Shown: positions 62,074 to 64,000 of the stretch, piece after piece
How positions within the stretch are numbered: position 1 is the first letter of the stretch
Layout of the letters: each line of letters opens with the position of its first letter
Assembly: GCA_029706075.1 (NCBI GenBank)
Contig: JAINUG010000014.1
Span: 3,239,501 to 3,303,500 of the forward strand
Direction of reading: 5' to 3'
Source of the DNA: Aldrovandia affinis
Lineage: Eukaryota > Chordata > Actinopteri > Notacanthiformes > Halosauridae
Length of the DNA stretch: 64,000 nucleotides
Made by a program: the position numbers and the translations under genes
The notes under the pieces: generated by a model
Databases searched by the model: none
Told to the model about the DNA's origin: nothing
Seen by the model: only the letters and a program-made list of their open reading frames with translations

Positions 62074-62171
62074 GTCTGCATGCTTTTATACACTGAGTTG
62101 CTGCCACATGATTGGCTGATTAGAAAATGTCATTAATGAGCAGGTATACCAAATAAAGTGGCCACTGAGTG

Positions 62172-62472
62172 TATATCTATAACCCTTCCCCTGTTCCTTA
62201 ATGCAATTAAAGTTAGGAAAGTTTTTTTAAATTGAAAATTCCACTCAAACACTTTGACCATTTTAACAGAAACTGCTTTTGGAACACAGAATGCAGATTT
62301 TATTTAAATTACTTTGGATTTTCATTGTGTGAGATATGTTTAGTGAAGGAAAAACCAACATTAAATCAAGCTCGCTTAAGGGTGCCTGCACTTTCTCAAC
62401 CTTGAATGTTCTACATTCAAAACTGAGCACATTTAGCACTTTCAAGACCAGTGGGAAGACTGAAAGACATCT
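62172..62472. other. Spacer between Tc1 element and SINE
   Basis: AT-rich, no feature recognised. Confidence 0.5.
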
Positions 62473-62486
62473 CTATAGATATATTT

Positions 62487-62871
62487 ATATATATATTTTT
62501 TTTAAAATTTGTTTCTGATTTTATCCCATTTTCTCCCAATTTGGTAGCCAATTAGACCCGCTATTTTTTACGTCAATCCCCCTAGTAATGTGAGTTCGCT
62601 GCCGTAGTCCTGCGACCCGGCAGTGACGAAGGCGAAGTGACGCTCTTCCGAGACGTCACTCGCCAAGCCGTCGACCGAACCCCGGTATTTACAGGGCCAC
62701 TCTTATACGCAGCGAACGTCACGTCGGCTTCCTCCCCTCCCTGGGGCGGACAGCCAATCGCCGCCCCCCTGGTGGCATCCCGGCCAAAGCCGACACTTGG
62801 CGAGACGGGGAATTGAACCCCGGTCTCCGTGGCCAGCGTCGGACGTTGTAACCACTGGACCACGCGGGAGG
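62487..62871 (-). mobile_element. tRNA-headed SINE with 14-bp target duplication
   Basis: Read on the minus strand from 62,871 it has a head with A-box tggtccagtggtta and B-box ggttcaattcc, a GC-rich body and a tail with attggctaccaaattgggag. It is flanked by the exact direct repeat ctatagatatattt at 62,473-62,486 and 62,872-62,885. The intact boxes and perfect duplication point to a younger copy than the one at 52,840. Confidence 0.93.
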
Positions 62872-62885
62872 CTATAGATATATTT

Positions 62886-64000
62886 TTAATAATTACTTCT
62901 TTATGTGGTTGAAAAGAAGACAAGTGTTCTCTTCAAATGCACCACTGGGTGAATATTGATGGATGCTGTCTGGGTATTTTAAGAGCTAGTTGAAGTGAGT
63001 TACAGAAATCCAAAGTAGCTGAATAGACTGACTAAAAGTTCAATCAATCTCTGCATACGTTCAAGAAACCCAAAACAGCAGTCAACACAAATTACATTTA
63101 TTATAGTGATAAAAAACACAAACACACTCGACAACAACGGTAACAGACAAGAACAGCGAGGTAGAGGGTACACGTTTACAAAAAGGATCACAAAGCAACC
63201 ACCCCCAGACTCCAATAGAACAGAATTATGTAAAACAAGCACTCAATTCCAGTTGGACACCATAGTGGAGTACAATCTGTGAGGTCAGACATCTTCAGAA
63301 GCCAGGAGTGATCTCACAGGGCTCTGTGATCAAGGTGGAACTTTTAAAGGAGGAATACTTCAAACCGACCCATTACATCTATCCTGACATTATCACTTTT
63401 ACCAGACCTTATGTACAATTCTTTGTAAACCTAAGTTTACATAAATTAGCACTGAGGAAAAAAGGATTGGAAATTACAATGAAAAAGAAAAATGAACACG
63501 GATTGAGATGTTCGATTTATGTCTACAGTTTTAAACGGTATGTCAGTGATCAAAAAACAATCCAATGGCCAAGCACAAGGTTAATGGTGAAACAAATTAA
63601 TTCCTTGCTACTTTGCAAGCGCACAGACGCCTTCAGCTGCAAACGTATTTCACCTCCGTGATAGACAACTCAAAGGCTGTAACTGCAGAGCATACAGGAT
63701 GTTGCATTAAATGCCCGCACTGAGAGCCATCTCTGCCCTTTAAAACACAAATTCTTCTCAGTAATCAACTCCACACCAACATCACTATTTCCCCAAAATC
63801 TTCCTTTCTCAAATCGCAAACAACAATGAACTAAAAGGTGGCAGTATCAACACTTTTCGGTAATTTCACGTTGACTTGACAATTAAAATCCATAACCTTT
63901 TAAACTTGACAAACTCAAGGAAGGACTTCTGAAAATTACAAGTATGGATAAAGTATGCATCAATGCATGCTATGCCATGCGATGTTGTAATGCATGCAAT
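62886..64000. other. Gene-free right end of the window
   Basis: No exon, RNA gene or mobile element is recognised. It ends in a catgc-rich stretch (63,950-64,000). It could be intron or 3'UTR of a neighbour outside the window. Confidence 0.4.

Larger units (their letters stand above)
60975..62171 (-). mobile_element. Tc1-like element, full length, decayed, DD36E type
   Basis: Between TA dinucleotides, the tips cactcagtggccactttatt (60,975) and aataaagtggccactgagtg (ending 62,171) are inverted repeats with a few mismatches further in. The element is 1197 bp with the transposase on the minus strand. It is the common fish/amphibian type whose ends read ACTCAGTGGCCACTTTATT. Confidence 0.95.

Noticed and set aside
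62798-62871. A possible functional tRNA gene on the minus strand
   Set aside because: The A and B boxes belong to a SINE head, flanked by target duplications and followed by a SINE body. Stems do not need to be intact and were not convincing.

Overview
The window is vertebrate nuclear DNA from a ray-finned fish, most likely a teleost. Short GT-AG exons sit in long AT-rich introns, dinucleotide microsatellites are abundant, and there are Tc1/mariner and hAT DNA transposons, LINEs with an L2-type end, and tRNA-headed SINEs. The species cannot be named from sequence alone. Four protein genes are recognised by their conserved exons: fubp3 (+, last exons), prdm12b (+, complete), exosc2 (+, complete) and surf4 (-, complete span). 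FUBP3-PRDM12-EXOSC2 is also the gene order of human 9q34; surf4 lies tail-to-tail with exosc2 here.

Layout. 1-12,100: 3' half of fubp3, encoding the last KH domain and the tyrosine-rich tail; its introns hold a 23-bp minisatellite, CT/CA/TG microsatellites and a Tc1 remnant, followed by a long 3'UTR. 12,100-27,735: gene-free, with homeodomain-like TAAT-rich stretches and one LINE copy that begins with an inverted duplication. 27,735-33,310: prdm12b with a TATA-like promoter, five coding exons and a CA-rich 3'UTR. 33,790-34,600: a 5'-truncated L2-type LINE. 35,375-40,385: exosc2, nine exons, with an old LINE in intron 1. 40,390-44,660: Tc1 pieces (one DD36E) and a hAT-type foldback MITE with an 8-bp target duplication. 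45,545-59,800: surf4 on the minus strand; intron 1 carries a complete Tc1 element with an open 342-codon transposase and perfect terminal repeats. 59,800-64,000: a ZNF143-like site upstream of surf4, another Tc1 element (DD36E, decayed), a Tc1 fragment and a tRNA-headed SINE with a 14-bp target duplication.

The four genes have unrelated housekeeping or developmental roles (FUSE/RNA binding, sensory-neuron transcription control, RNA exosome, ER cargo export) and do not form a pathway. The clearest oddity is that three of them carry a coding defect as written. prdm12b and exosc2 each lack one base at a short C run, and surf4 exon 2 is 298 nt where about 187 nt is expected, with family-like pieces in different frames between good splice sites. 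Consensus error in the assembly is the simplest explanation, but real decay of surf4 is possible. I found no clear new biological system. The best functional lead is an in-frame skippable fubp3 exon whose acceptor abuts a (TG)n tract.
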